Source of the DNA: Streptomyces sp. NBC_00457
GTDB taxonomy: Bacteria; Actinomycetota; Actinomycetes; Streptomycetales; Streptomycetaceae
DNA: 64,000 nucleotides
Assembly: GCF_036014015.1 (NCBI RefSeq)
Contig: NZ_CP107905.1
Location: 186,001-250,000, forward strand
Reading direction: 5' to 3'
The notes under the pieces: generated by a model
Databases searched by the model: none
The model's input: only the letters and a program-made list of their open reading frames with translations
Told to the model about the DNA's origin: nothing
Shown: positions 9,260 through 18,242 of the stretch, in pieces
Layout: every line of letters begins with the position of its first letter
Numbering within the stretch: the stretch's first letter is position 1
Translations under genes and position numbers: made by a program

Positions 9260-9763
9260 TCACCCCGTCAGGCGGGACGCCGCTGCTGTCGTTCTGCCGG
9301 CACCGGAGTCGTGGTCGACACCTACGTTGCCCGAACCGGTGTTGCGGATGACCTCCACCCGCCCGGCCACAGGCGGCCGCCCGATCTGCTCTCGCTTCTT
9401 CGCATCCACGCTGATCGCCGGCTCACCGTCGGCATGGCGGTGCTGCTTGACCTGCTCGTTGATGTAACGGAACTGGGCATCTCCGTCGGGATGCTGGCTG
9501 CCCTCGACGGTCTTGACGTTCGCCTGCGGACTGAAGCCTTCCTGCCCGAGCAGCCAGCCCACCGTCGATACGGACACCGGTGCCCGAACACGACCGCAGA
9601 GCAACGGCCCGGCGCCCGCCTCGAGTTCTGCCACACCCCGGCGCCCGGTGGTCTCGCTGACCGCGGCAACTGCGTACGTACGCAGGTCGCCGTGCTCGAG
9701 CAGCCGGACCTCCGTCGCCAGAGGCAGACGTCTCTGCCACTCGTTCAGGTGCTGCAACAACAC
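9260..9763 (-). pseudogene. remnant of an ISAzo13-family transposase
   Basis: Reading leftward, a 167-residue open frame contains blocks typical of ISAzo13-type DDE transposases: LNEWQRRLPLATEVRLL, VSTVGWLLGQEGFSPQ, VKTVEGSQHPDGDAQFRYIN, EPAISVDAKKREQIG and GNVGVDHDSG. Stretches expected between these blocks are missing: the DNA-binding middle, and the part between the KKRE block and the VGVDHD block. The element is therefore an internally deleted fossil. No terminal inverted repeats were found. Confidence 0.72.
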
Positions 9764-10085
9764 CGAACCCGCACCGGAGCTGGGAACAGGTCTCCTTCGG
9801 GGCCGTCATACTCCCCCGCGGCACGGCGCGGTCGCGGTTTTGATTGCCCCTGCCTGCCGCACGCCGCACCGTTCCGTGCGGCCCGGCGCCGCGAAGCAAT
9901 GACCGGCACCCCCTTCAGGACTGGCAATTGCTCCCTGACGGCGAGGGCCGCCCAGTCGGGGGCAACCCCCATCCCCGGACGAGCGGCGCGTCTTCAGCAG
10001 GCCAGCGTGTGTCGCCGAGGACGTCGCGGCCGCTGGCATTCGGCTGCCGGACATTGTGGTCCTCGGCGACGTCGTGGGTTCGCGC
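9764..10085. other. intergenic region, probably further decayed IS sequence
   Basis: 322 bases between the transposase remnant and the LLM gene. No frame is convincing. It may hold the eroded 5' part of the ISAzo13 element. Confidence 0.3.
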
Positions 10086-10991
10086 TCAGCCGAACGACGC
10101 GATGAGCTCCAGCGTCCGCGCGTTCTCCTCGTCGGTTCCGAAGAGCGTCGCCATGAACTCGGTGGCGCCCGCGTCGGCGTACCGCCGCAGCTCGCGTTCC
10201 ACGGTCGCCTCGTCGCCGGCGATCGCGACGTCGACCGCCGTGGCGACACCCTCGCGGTCGAGCATCGCCCGGTAACTCGGCTCGCCACCGGTGCCCACGG
10301 CCGCGTAGATGGTGCCCAGCAACTCGCGCCGCGCTGACGGGTCGTCGGACACGCAGACCGCCAGGCCGACCACGACGCGCGGCGCCGGACGTCCGGCCTC
10401 GCCAGCAGCACGGGTGATCGTCGGCACCACATGGTCGGCGATGGTGCGCGGCCCAGTGAATTGCGTGACGGTGCCGTCCGCCAGCTCGCCCGCCAGCCGC
10501 AACATCGCCGGACCGAGCGCAGCTACCATCAGCGACGGCGGCGTCGCAACGGGCACGTCGAGCGCACCGACGGCCGTCAGTGTCTCGCCGCGGTACTCGA
10601 CGGGCTCACCGCGGAGCAGCGGCGCCAGGGCCGTGACGTACTCGCGCACGTGCCGCACCGGCTGGGCGTAGGAGTATCCGTAGATCCCCTCGATGGTCGC
10701 ACGGTGGCTCGGACCGATGCCTAGCGTCAGCCGCCCGCCCGTCGCGCCCTGCACTGTGAGTGCCTGCCCTGCCAGCGCCAGCGGGTGCCGAGGGTAGGTC
10801 GGCACGACGGCGGTGCCCAGCTTGATGCCCGGCACCTCACGACCGGTGACGGCAAGCGTGGTCAGCGCGTCGCCCCCGAAGACCTGGGGCAGCCACGCCG
10901 TGCTCACGCCCGCCTTCACCGCCGCCCTGACCTGTCCGACCACGCCGTCAAGCGTCAGCCCGTGCGTGGTGACAAGCACACCACTCCGCAT
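10086..10991 (-). CDS. LLM-class F420-dependent oxidoreductase
   Basis: Luciferase-like TIM-barrel oxidoreductase of 301 residues, a cytoplasmic enzyme expected to use F420 (or FMN). Typical features are the early AVKAGVSTAWLPQVFGGDALT, KLGTAVVPTYPRHP, GGRLTLGIGPSHRATIEGIYG, and the substrate/cofactor segment LMVAALGPAMLRLAGELADGT. The ATG at 10991 has AGGAG seven bases upstream; an in-frame ATG at 11009 has a poorer site. It appears monocistronic. About 165 bases upstream of its start lies one copy of a 45-bp element shared with the AraC gene region. The substrate is unknown. Confidence 0.88.
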   Translation of the reverse strand: MRSGVLVTTHGLTLDGVVGQVRAAVKAGVSTAWLPQVFGGDALTTLAVTGREVPGIKLGTAVVPTYPRHPLALAGQALTVQGATGGRLTLGIGPSHRATIEGIYGYSYAQPVRHVREYVTALAPLLRGEPVEYRGETLTAVGALDVPVATPPSLMVAALGPAMLRLAGELADGTVTQFTGPRTIADHVVPTITRAAGEAGRPAPRVVVGLAVCVSDDPSARRELLGTIYAAVGTGGEPSYRAMLDREGVATAVDVAIAGDEATVERELRRYADAGATEFMATLFGTDEENARTLELIASFG

Positions 10992-11803
10992 ATCAGCGCT
11001 CCTATTCATCCCCAACTGCCGCTTCGGCTCACGCACTCCGCCTGCGATGCGTCAGATGTGTCGACGCAGTCCGGTCATGCACGTCGGCAGGATCCACCGA
11101 CGGCCCTCGCTCACCGCACAGCGTGCGCGTCTGGGTGCTGGTTTTTTGCACTACATAGGAGCCTAGGCGCTCCATCGAGATAAGACTTCGTCGAGATTTC
11201 CGCATTCCACGTGGCGCTCGGCAGCACTGATGGGCTGGGATGGAGCTTCTTCGGCAGCCGATGCTTACCACCGAGGAGAGAATATTGCGTTGGTTTACTC
11301 AGGTTGAATTCGCAGTGTCCGGCGGGCATTGCCATCGCCAGATCAGCGGCTTCATGCTTCAGTTTCACCCCTGTAAGAGCGGCTACCGGTAGTTCGTCAA
11401 ATCTGGGTGTTCCTCTCGGTGTCCCAGCAGAAGATGGTGCTGAAGATGGTCAAGGCCTTGGCTGCCTGGGCCCGAGGGGCGACGAGCTCTGAGGCCAAGC
11501 CAAACAAGGTGAAGTCGTGCATGGCGAAGCCCCAGGTACCGATGCCTGCGAGGTGATAGGAACCAGCACCATGTCCCAGGCCGCAGCCGGGTCGAAGCAT
11601 CGACGTCGTCGACGAGGCGAGGGGTAGCGCCAGCGGTTTGGTTGAGAGCGACATGCGGCGACCAGATCAGCACCGCGAGCTGCACTTCGCCGTGACATAG
11701 GCCGTCTGGCTCCGGGCGGCCGGGCTCACGGTGCCTCTGATCAGCGCCCCACGCATTCCCTGCCTCACGCCCTCCCCAAAGTCGTAAACTGACGCATCGT
11801 CGC
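10992..11803. other. 812-base gene-free stretch before the island
   Basis: No gene is supported in either strand; frames of 80-100 residues are open around 11.38-11.69 kb but lack recognisable signatures. Base composition begins to fall from the high-GC left flank. One copy of the 45-bp repeat lies at 11158-11202. Confidence 0.45.
11158..11202. repeat. 45-bp imperfect repeat, copy A
   Basis: Matches 19188-19233 over the whole length with about eight differences and one 1-base gap. The best-conserved core is GCCTAGGCGCTYCATCGAGATA, centred on the palindrome GCCTAGGC. Copy A lies upstream of the LLM gene and copy B upstream of the AraC gene, both in the same orientation relative to those genes. 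It could be a shared operator or island-flanking repeats. Confidence 0.6.
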
Positions 11804-13417
11804 TTGATCGGGGGCCAGTCAGTCGTGGGTACTCAAGCTGTGGGGCCAAACTTGGTTGGGCGCACATACGTCCTAAAGGTAAGCGCTACCGACATACAGG
11901 AGCGCTCCACTACCTGCGGGATGGGCGGGGCCCTGAAAGTACGTCCGGACGTTGTCAGCCCAGAGTGGCAACGTCGAGGAGACTACAGCCGTCCTTTCCT
12001 TGGGCGGGTAGTTCGCGAGATCGCGTGCGCCTTGCACGGCGATCCACGAGTCGATACTTGGGAGGGAACACAAACCGCCATCCATGAAAAGCTGGCGGCT
12101 GTGGCCTTGCATCCCGCGACGCGCCCGTACGTCGAACACGCCATCGCGAATTACCTCGAAGCGCACGATGTCTTGGCGTCCGAAACTCCCAACCTGGAGT
12201 TTCGTTGTTTCGACCCAAAAGTCTTTCCCGAGCCCAACGGAACACTCACCGCTTGGGCCCCCCTGTACGAATCCCCAAACGGCGTAAGAGAAGTTCGGAA
12301 GCTCCGCCTAGGTAGTATCAGGGAGAAGCCACGGAGCCCGGACCGTTGGACTCTCGTAGCTGCGCACGTAGCTGGGCTCCTCCCTCCCCAAGGGGCAGTG
12401 TCGCGCATCCGAGTCGTAGAGATTGGGCTGAGTGACGCCTCACACCAAGTTCTTTTCGAAGCCACTCCTGAGGTAGTTCGGTCCCGCTTCACAGAACTCG
12501 CACTGCCTCACCTACTGAAGATCATCAGCGCTAACACCACACACCCCGGCACCTTCTGCAAGGACTGCAAAATTGCTGGCTGCTGCGGAGCGCTAGATAA
12601 GTGGGACGGCTTTTTGGGGCAAGCGACCCCCGGAGCAGCGACTCGATCCGTAAGTGCTAGGGATATTGAGGTCTACGAAACTTGCCCCACCCAATGGTTC
12701 CTTACACATTCGCAATTCTTGCCACGGGAGCCCACTTCCGGCCCCGCATCAAATCGCGGACGACTTGTTCATGAATGGATCGCGAGCGCGCACTCTAGAG
12801 CAAAAAAGTGCACCCCCGAAGAAGCTGGAGAGTTCCGCGACTCCAACACTTTCACTGGCAGCATGTCAGAGGAGGAGTACGGGGAAATTCAGCCCTTCCT
12901 CGCGCAACATGTACAGAACTGTCCCGTCGAAACGGGGAGTCAAATCATCTCGATCGAGGCACCGCTATACGGGTATGACGCTTCAGCCGATGTAGTGATC
13001 GCCAGCACACCTGACATGGTGTTCGTCGACGCTGACGGCTCTCTGGTAATTCGGGAAAGTAAGACGACTAACCGAGATATTCCCGAGGACGACGCCGAAG
13101 CATTTGATCGATTTTTCGCATCTGCTTGGCTTCTTAACCTTTTCGCCAGTGGATATAGAGGGCCTTACCAGAGCACCTCGGCCCGCCTCGAACTAGAGGT
13201 GATCTCAGCAGATGATGGCAAAGTCTTCACGTGGGACCTGAACGATTCAGGTGTTCTCCGCATGGCCAAGAAGGAGGTTCGCCAACGGGCCAAGGATTGG
13301 CACAGAGACACCACTTGGGAAGCCACTCCGGGAAAGCACTGCGCCTGGTGCCCAGTTAAGCGCTGGTGCCCAGAAGCCGACAGCGAAAACGTGGAGGAAG
13401 CCGATACATTGGAGTGA
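11804..13417 (+). CDS. PD-(D/E)XK nuclease with four-cysteine Fe-S cluster (RecB/Cas4/AddB-like)
   Basis: Predicted DNA nuclease of 537 residues. The C-terminal half has a RecB-type core: Cys294 (ETCPTQW), His323 in RGRLVHEW, Asp404 in STPDMVFVD, and Glu418/Lys420 in IRESKTT. Three more Cys follow at 513, 516 and 522 (CAWCPVKRWC). One Cys before the core and C-x2-C-x5-C after it is the 4Fe-4S clamp of AddB, Cas4 and related enzymes. The N-terminal 280 residues are unrecognised and hold another Cys group (FCKDCKIAGCC). The start is uncertain: TTG 11804, or GTG 11825 with a G-rich site. Codon use and GC are clearly lower than in the flanks, which points to horizontal gain. Confidence 0.82.
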   Translation: MIGGQSVVGTQAVGPNLVGRTYVLKVSATDIQERSTTCGMGGALKVRPDVVSPEWQRRGDYSRPFLGRVVREIACALHGDPRVDTWEGTQTAIHEKLAAVALHPATRPYVEHAIANYLEAHDVLASETPNLEFRCFDPKVFPEPNGTLTAWAPLYESPNGVREVRKLRLGSIREKPRSPDRWTLVAAHVAGLLPPQGAVSRIRVVEIGLSDASHQVLFEATPEVVRSRFTELALPHLLKIISANTTHPGTFCKDCKIAGCCGALDKWDGFLGQATPGAATRSVSARDIEVYETCPTQWFLTHSQFLPREPTSGPASNRGRLVHEWIASAHSRAKKCTPEEAGEFRDSNTFTGSMSEEEYGEIQPFLAQHVQNCPVETGSQIISIEAPLYGYDASADVVIASTPDMVFVDADGSLVIRESKTTNRDIPEDDAEAFDRFFASAWLLNLFASGYRGPYQSTSARLELEVISADDGKVFTWDLNDSGVLRMAKKEVRQRAKDWHRDTTWEATPGKHCAWCPVKRWCPEADSENVEEADTLE

Positions 13418-13464
13418 GTACCATAAAGTGAGGCACTCCGTGTTGGGCACCTCCACGGAGACGG

Positions 13465-14355
13465 GTGCGAAGGCTGCCTGGCGAGGCTACGCTTGTCCGG
13501 ATACTCCCGTGCATGTGCGGGACGCAACGGGACAGCGAGGAGGGGGAGTTGGACGATCTGGAGCGCCCCTCCCCCAAGGCGATGGCCCATCGTCGACCGA
13601 ACCTCCAGCCGCGGTCGAAGGTTCAGCCGTCGCGCCGCGAGGCGATAGAAAACCGTCCGAAGCGCTACGCTCCCGTGACCCTGGCCTGGTGCGACACCGG
13701 CACCCTGCTGTCTCTTGGCCGGCAGCCAGACACGCTCAACAAGGTGCGAGGGCTCTACGGTTCCACGCTGGTCGTCACCTACGCCGTGGCCCGGGAGATT
13801 CGGGCCATGGCGAATATTCGTGGTGCCCGGCGAACCCATGAGAACCGTGAGCGGTGCGAGAGCGCCGACTCGATCGCCGCGATGCTGGACGCCGGAGACA
13901 TCCCGGAGCACCCCCTCCTCCTCACCGAGGAGACCGTCCGGATGATCGACCGCGTGCTCGGCCAGCTGGACGCATTCGAGGAGCGACAGAACTCCATCTT
14001 CGGCCGAACCGACGACGCGGTGCGTTCTTCTCAGAAACATACTGGCGAGGCGCACAGCATCGTGAGTGCCATGCTCACGGTCGGCCACGGCGCAAGCACC
14101 GTCCTTCTCACGAACGACAACGGCGCGATGCGCGTGGCGGAGCAAAATAACGTTGCTTGGAAGCACACGGGCCAGCTACTTGCGGAACTCGGGTGTCAAG
14201 ACCCGCTCTTGACACCCGGAGAACTGCTTGCGGACTTCAACTACATGACGTCAAGCTTCGCGACTGTTCCCGCAGAGGTGCGACCGAGCAACGCCGAGTT
14301 CTTCACCTGTCACCGAGATGGCGACAGGTGCCCTCGCTGCGACGTCCAGCCTTAG
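13465..14355 (+). CDS. PIN-like ribonuclease-fold protein
   Basis: Predicted 296-residue protein (up to). The core from about residue 72 looks like a PIN domain: an acidic first strand (LAWCDTGTLLSL), a GEAHSIVSAML helix supplying the second acid, and TVLLTNDNGAMRVAEQNNV supplying the third and fourth. The C-terminus has a possible zinc site (TCHRDGDRCPRCDV). The start is uncertain (GTG 13465, a TTG near 13549, or ATG 13582). Its stop overlaps the stop of the convergent XRE-ImmA gene by 4 bases. PIN proteins paired with XRE-ImmA proteins are a known predicted toxin-antitoxin arrangement; the toxin role here is inferred. Confidence 0.7.
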   Translation: MRRLPGEATLVRILPCMCGTQRDSEEGELDDLERPSPKAMAHRRPNLQPRSKVQPSRREAIENRPKRYAPVTLAWCDTGTLLSLGRQPDTLNKVRGLYGSTLVVTYAVAREIRAMANIRGARRTHENRERCESADSIAAMLDAGDIPEHPLLLTEETVRMIDRVLGQLDAFEERQNSIFGRTDDAVRSSQKHTGEAHSIVSAMLTVGHGASTVLLTNDNGAMRVAEQNNVAWKHTGQLLAELGCQDPLLTPGELLADFNYMTSSFATVPAEVRPSNAEFFTCHRDGDRCPRCDVQP

Positions 14356-15518
14356 GTGCCGACCAAGTCCCATCCGGCTGATCGCAGCTGATCCATCGCC
14401 GCTGCCTGGTCCCCATCAGCAATCACATCGGCTACTGCCCTCAGGGGGATCAACCCCGCAGCATAAGCATTCAGGGCTTGCTGTGTAAGACGGTCAGACG
14501 GGAAAGGATTTCCCTGGTTACCTTTGACCTCGAACCAGTTTTTCTCGTTACCAGAGATGCGCATTAGATCGGAGACTCTAGCTTCCCTGCAGGCCACAAA
14601 AGCAGGACTGATTGAAATGTCCTTAATGGTCTCCTGCAATGCATACATCGAGGCATCGCGACTGACGCCGTATGTAAGCATAAGATTGGTTACGAGTGAA
14701 GCCATCTGCTCAAATTGGGAGACTTTTCCACTTCTGCTGTAAGCGCACTGCACCGCTTCTTCAGGGAGCAGGAAGTTTCGCGCGAAGGAATCAGCAATGC
14801 GCTCAGCGCGCCTATCGTCATCTAGAACGGCACGGTCAATGACGATGTGCCCCGAGTCCCTTTGCAGAATGTGGCTCAGCTCGTGAGCGAGAGTGAATCG
14901 CTGCCGCGCCCAATTATCCTCGCAGTTGATGAGGACAACCCATGCCGAGAAACCATCCCAATCCTCAGGAACTGAGATGCCATGCACGTCTGTCGGGAGA
15001 GGACGATACTCCACGGGATAACCCAAGCTCTCAACGAGGGCCGTAAGGTCCTCGACCGGCTCCAGGTCGTCTATATCGAGGAAAGCCCGCAGGCGAGATG
15101 CGGTTTTTTCACCAGCTTCTCGATAGCTCCAAGATTTCGACGGAGCGAACTTAGGTAGAGGTATAACAGGTTCTTCGTGGCCCCAATCACGTGTCAGACG
15201 ATCGACGGAAAGGAGCTTCGCGGCATGTGCAACATCGCTGCTGACATCGCGAATTCCCTCTAGTTGACCCAATCTGAAGCTAACTCCCATGGAAGGAGAC
15301 TTTGCTTGCAGCAACGTGCTGGGCGGCACTTTGAAGAACGCACCAAGAGCGGTTGCCTCGTACAGGGAAGGCAACCGCGAACCTGTTACGAGGTCGTCCA
15401 AATCAGCCTTCGATCCGAGAAGCTCGATCAGTTGCGCAAGAGGTGCCTTCGCTTCGGAAATTAGGGACTGAAAAGTCGCGGCGAAGCGCTGTTCGAGCGT
15501 CTCACCCACTTTCATCAC
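14352..15518 (-). CDS. XRE-like/ImmA-IrrE family metallo-endopeptidase
   Basis: Protein of 388 residues. The N-terminus resembles an XRE-type helix-turn-helix (LAQLIELLGSKADLDDLVTG then SLYEATALGAFFKVPPSTLL). The middle is an ImmA/IrrE zinc peptidase: HELSH at residues 212-216 and the downstream RRAERIADSFARNFLLPEEAV, which supplies the third ligand. ImmA-type proteins cleave repressors or antitoxins upon DNA damage or phage signals. The gene is convergent with, and overlaps, the PIN gene, which suggests a functional pair. Composition is AT-richer than the flanks, like the other two island genes. Its own promoter should lie in 15519-15830. Confidence 0.86.
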   Translation of the reverse strand: MMKVGETLEQRFAATFQSLISEAKAPLAQLIELLGSKADLDDLVTGSRLPSLYEATALGAFFKVPPSTLLQAKSPSMGVSFRLGQLEGIRDVSSDVAHAAKLLSVDRLTRDWGHEEPVIPLPKFAPSKSWSYREAGEKTASRLRAFLDIDDLEPVEDLTALVESLGYPVEYRPLPTDVHGISVPEDWDGFSAWVVLINCEDNWARQRFTLAHELSHILQRDSGHIVIDRAVLDDDRRAERIADSFARNFLLPEEAVQCAYSRSGKVSQFEQMASLVTNLMLTYGVSRDASMYALQETIKDISISPAFVACREARVSDLMRISGNEKNWFEVKGNQGNPFPSDRLTQQALNAYAAGLIPLRAVADVIADGDQAAAMDQLRSAGWDLVGT

Positions 15519-15833
15519 CGCCCCTTCTCATGTGCTGGCAACTCCCTGCGCAAGGCTCAGACATGGCCCATCTACCACTACCCAGTGTGGCAGATGTCTT
15601 GCGATCACACAGCGAGAGCAGCAGGACTGCCGCCCTTCGCCCCGTGCAAAGAACACTATCGCCAATCACTGACAGTCACTCTCTGTAACTTTTGTTGATG
15701 TGCATACATCGGTCGTGGCTGGCAGCACGTGCCAACTGCGTCGCTTCCCGGAGCGATGGTTAAGGCTCATTGCCATGGCTGCGTTGAGTAATCGTCCGTG
15801 AGGCTCACCCGCCCATGGCGGGCTCGCTGGCAC
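15519..15833. other. island promoter region and IS3 flank
   Basis: Upstream region of the XRE-ImmA gene, comparatively AT-rich around 15.66-15.72 kb. A short CCGCC-CAT-GGCGG hairpin lies near 15.81 kb. No coding frame was recognised. Confidence 0.4.
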
Positions 15834-15879
15834 TGAACCGCTCCGGGTCTGTTGGAGGCTCGATTCCCTGAGAGGATCG

Positions 15880-16167
15880 ATGGCACGTCCGTCCCCCTAC
15901 CCGCCCGAGCTTCGTGAGCGCGCAGTGCGCATGGTCGCGGAGATCCGCCCGAGCTACCCCACCGAGTGGGCCGCGATGAAAGCAGTCGCAACCAAGCTGG
16001 GGATCGGTGCGGCTGAGACGGTGCGGACATGGGTCCGCAAGGCCGAAGTCGACGCCGGGCAGCGGCCTGGCGTCACGTCCGAGGAGGCCGCGGAGATCAA
16101 GCGGCTGCGGGCCGAGAACGCCGCACTCCTGGCCACGCCTCCTGAGCCCGCTGCTGTGGCTGGTTGA
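15880..16167 (+). pseudogene. IS3-family OrfA, 3'-truncated
   Basis: 95 residues starting MARPSPYPPELRERAVRMV, the standard start of IS3 OrfA helix-turn-helix proteins, through AAETVRTWVRKAEVDAGQRPG and EIKRLRAENAALL. The leucine-zipper end (usually LKRANEILKxAS) is missing, and the frame runs into the IS630 fragment. Confidence 0.85.
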
Positions 16168-16511
16168 CATTGGCTGGGCGGGTGGTGGCCGTCGGATGAC
16201 AAAGTCCTCGTCGTCAGGCTTGAGCAGGCGGGGACGGCCGCCCGCCCACTAGGGTCCAGACAGGTCAGGCCGATCTCGTTGAACCGGTGGATCACATCGC
16301 GGACGGTGTCTTCATCGGCCTGCACCAGCTGGGCGATCACCGGCCCCCGGTTCCCGCCGGCCGAAGCCAGCAGCATCATCGCCCGTCGGTAGCGCACCGA
16401 GTTGGTACTGCCCCGGCGCACTGTCTACTGCAGCTTCTGCCCCTCCTGGTCGGTCAGTCTGCGCACACAGACAGACTCGGCCACCGCGCCTCCAGCAGTC
16501 GGATCCGACAT
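16150..16511 (-). pseudogene. IS630-family transposase, N-terminal fragment
   Basis: From ATG 16511: MSDPTAGGAVAESVCVRRL, then a stop codon (TAG) after EGQKLQ, then TVRRGSTNSVRYRRAMMLL and IAQLVQADEDTVRDVIHRF, typical of the IS630 N-terminal HTH. After LDP the frame shifts (WAGGRPRLLKPDDEDFVI continues in another frame) and shifts again before the junction. At least three inactivating changes are present, and the DDE domain is absent. Confidence 0.82.
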
Positions 16512-16559
16512 CCCCGCACATCCAACCGCCACGACCACCAACCCGGCGAACCAACGCGG

Positions 16560-16806
16560 TCACAGCACTAGCAAGCGGGCCAAGCTCGTCCTCGACGCCC
16601 TCGACATGGCGCTGTGGCGCGGCGACCGGGCCTGAACCCCCGCTGGACCGGGGCTGGTTCATCATTCGGACGCGGGCAGCCAGTACACGTCTTTCGCGTT
16701 CACCGCGCATCTCCTGGAGGCCGGCATCGACGCCTCGATCGGCACCGTCGGCGATGCTCTGGACAACGCGCTCATGGAATCCCAGATCGGCCTCTACAAG
16801 ACAGAG
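16560..16806 (+). pseudogene. IS3-family OrfB integrase-core fragment
   Basis: Encodes KRAKLVLDALDMALW, a stop codon, then GLVHHSDAGSQYTSFAF and GDALDNALMESQIGLYKTE, the DDE integrase core of IS3 OrfB. The first Asp and the C-terminus are missing. The internal TGA shows it is inactive. Confidence 0.85.
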
Positions 16807-17365
16807 CCGCCCGCTGGGCCTGCAGCGAAGCGCCAGCCCCACCGTGTATCTGATGGCTGTCTAGCTTAGAGATCTCGTCCGCGAGTCGTGCGTAGGACAG
16901 CAGGGTCTGCCACTCGATATCCACGCCCAGCTCAGCCAGGGCGTCCAGGATGTCGCCGAGATCCTTGGCGGCCGGTGCAGCGCGCGGCACGCACCACCCC
17001 ATCTCCGCGATGAGGCTTCGGGCGTCTGTGAGACCGTTTGTGTCCCGCTTCGCGGGCGTCGCGGCCCCCTCCGCCTGTTTGTGCTCCTGGACAGCGGAAC
17101 CTGCGTTCAGCACCTTCGCGATGACGTGATCGGGGTCATTCTGCTCCACGGTAATGGCGTCAAGGATCTCCTTGGTGGCACTGACAGATAGGCGACCAAC
17201 GCCAATGAGCGCACGGATCAACCGGAGCCGGTGCAGATGGTGTTCGCCGTAGTCGGCCCAGGTGGCTGTGATCCGTTCGCCGGGAAGGAGGAGTCCGCTG
17301 CGCAGGTAGTACTTGATGGTCGCGATGGATACCGTGCTTCGCCGACTGAGCTCGGCCAGCCTCAT
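16772..17365 (-). CDS. MerR-family regulator, C-terminus replaced by IS sequence
   Basis: 197 residues from ATG 17365 (GGAG 8 bases upstream). The N-terminal winged helix is intact: MRLAELSRRSTVSIATIKYYLR followed by LLLPGERITATWADYGEHHLHRLRLIRAL. A helical effector region continues to about LADEISKLDS. From there the frame reads into the OrfB fragment on the opposite strand, so the last 25 or so residues are not native. No metal-binding Cys pattern is visible. It may be a functional repressor, a dominant-negative form, or a dying gene. Confidence 0.75.
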   Translation of the reverse strand: MRLAELSRRSTVSIATIKYYLRSGLLLPGERITATWADYGEHHLHRLRLIRALIGVGRLSVSATKEILDAITVEQNDPDHVIAKVLNAGSAVQEHKQAEGAATPAKRDTNGLTDARSLIAEMGWCVPRAAPAAKDLGDILDALAELGVDIEWQTLLSYARLADEISKLDSHQIHGGAGASLQAQRAALSCRGRSGIP

Positions 17366-17397
17366 GGCACCCACTCCATTCTCATTGGCCCGCCCAC

Positions 17398-17760
17398 CGA
17401 CGGTGCAAGACCATCACCGCATGCTCGGCTCGGTCCACGATGCAAGGACCTGTTGCAGGAGACGCTGCTGCGGGCGTGGCGGGCCTTGACGACCGGTACG
17501 AGGAGCAGGCGGCCGACTTGCAGACTCGGCTCTACCGGATCGCGACGAGCATCTGCCTCAACGCGCTCGGCACACGCGGCCCCACGCCGTTCCCATCCGG
17601 CCTGTCGCCCTCAGCGACGACCCCGGCGCCCCTGTCCACGGCGCCGTCAACGGGCAGCCTGCGCTCGCCGCCGCCTAGGTACGTGATGAGGACGGCGCGC
17701 CCCACCTGGCCACCCTGCAGGTGTCTACCGTGACCGCCGGGGGGCATCAGCACTGGGCAC
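17398..17760 (+). pseudogene. ECF sigma factor fragment, multiply frameshifted
   Basis: Three frames together spell an ECF sigma factor region 2: HRMLGSVHDA in one frame, DLLQETLLRAWRA in a second, then GLDDRYEEQAADLQTRLYRIAT and SICLNAL, and a tail (DDPGAPVHGAVNGQPALAA). Region 4 is absent. At least three frameshifts separate the pieces, so it is non-functional. Confidence 0.75.
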
Positions 17761-17791
17761 GATTTGACGCCTGTGACACCCATCTCTCCTT

Positions 17792-18242
17792 CTACGCATC
17801 CAGCCGGCCCTTAAGCTGCGCCGACGGATAGATGCCCTCCCAGACCTGGTGTTCGGAGGTAAACCCCATGGCCACCAGGCAGTTGATGAGCATCCCGTGC
17901 GCCATGAACGTCGTCGTCTCGTCGATGTCGGCGCCGAGCGGCAGATGCACCGTGTGCCACAGCCGCATCCATCCGCTGCGCACCGCCTCGCCGAGCTCGC
18001 GATCTCCGGCCTGCTCAGCAGCGGCCACGGTGACGTACGTCTGCATCTGCACCAGCAGCCGCTCGGGCTGCTCCGCGATGACCGTGGTGTACGCGTTTGC
18101 CATGGCGTGCAGGGCCTCTTCTCCCTCCAGCCCTCCGGCGGCCTCCTCGAGCGTGCGGATGGTGTCCTCCATGCACCGCTTGGCGGCCGCCAGAAAGATT
18201 GCCTTCGCGGATGACACTTTCGCGCCTCTCCTCTGCACTCAT
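17792..18242 (-). pseudogene. TetR-family regulator lacking its DNA-binding domain
   Basis: Begins at ATG 18242 with MSAEERRESVIR, a typical TetR N-terminus, but the helix-turn-helix (about 35 residues) is deleted and the frame changes. In the second frame the C-terminal ligand-binding domain runs from AIFLAAAKRCMEDTI to the end (LVQMQTYVTVAAAEQAGD, MAHGMLINCLVAMGF). The start codon overlaps the stop codon of the AraC gene (ATGA), so the two were once translationally coupled. A separate start at 18238 could still express the C-terminal domain alone. Confidence 0.75.

Larger units (their letters stand above)
15834..16860. mobile_element. nested graveyard of IS3- and IS630-family fragments
   Basis: Starts with an IS3-type terminal sequence (TGAACCGCTCCGGGTCTGTT, from 15834) and contains, in order, a truncated IS3 OrfA, a decayed IS630 transposase on the other strand and the end of an IS3 OrfB. 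The OrfA is broken exactly where the IS630 fragment begins, consistent with insertion followed by deletion. The right boundary coincides with the truncated C-terminus of the MerR gene, near 16.86 kb. Confidence 0.75.

Noticed and set aside
11397..11654. An 85-residue leftward frame
   Set aside because: It reads smoothly but has no start signal, family similarity or neighbour support.
11804..13417. Cas4 of a CRISPR system
   Set aside because: The Fe-S PD-(D/E)XK core is similar, but the protein is more than twice the length of Cas4 and no other cas gene or array is present.
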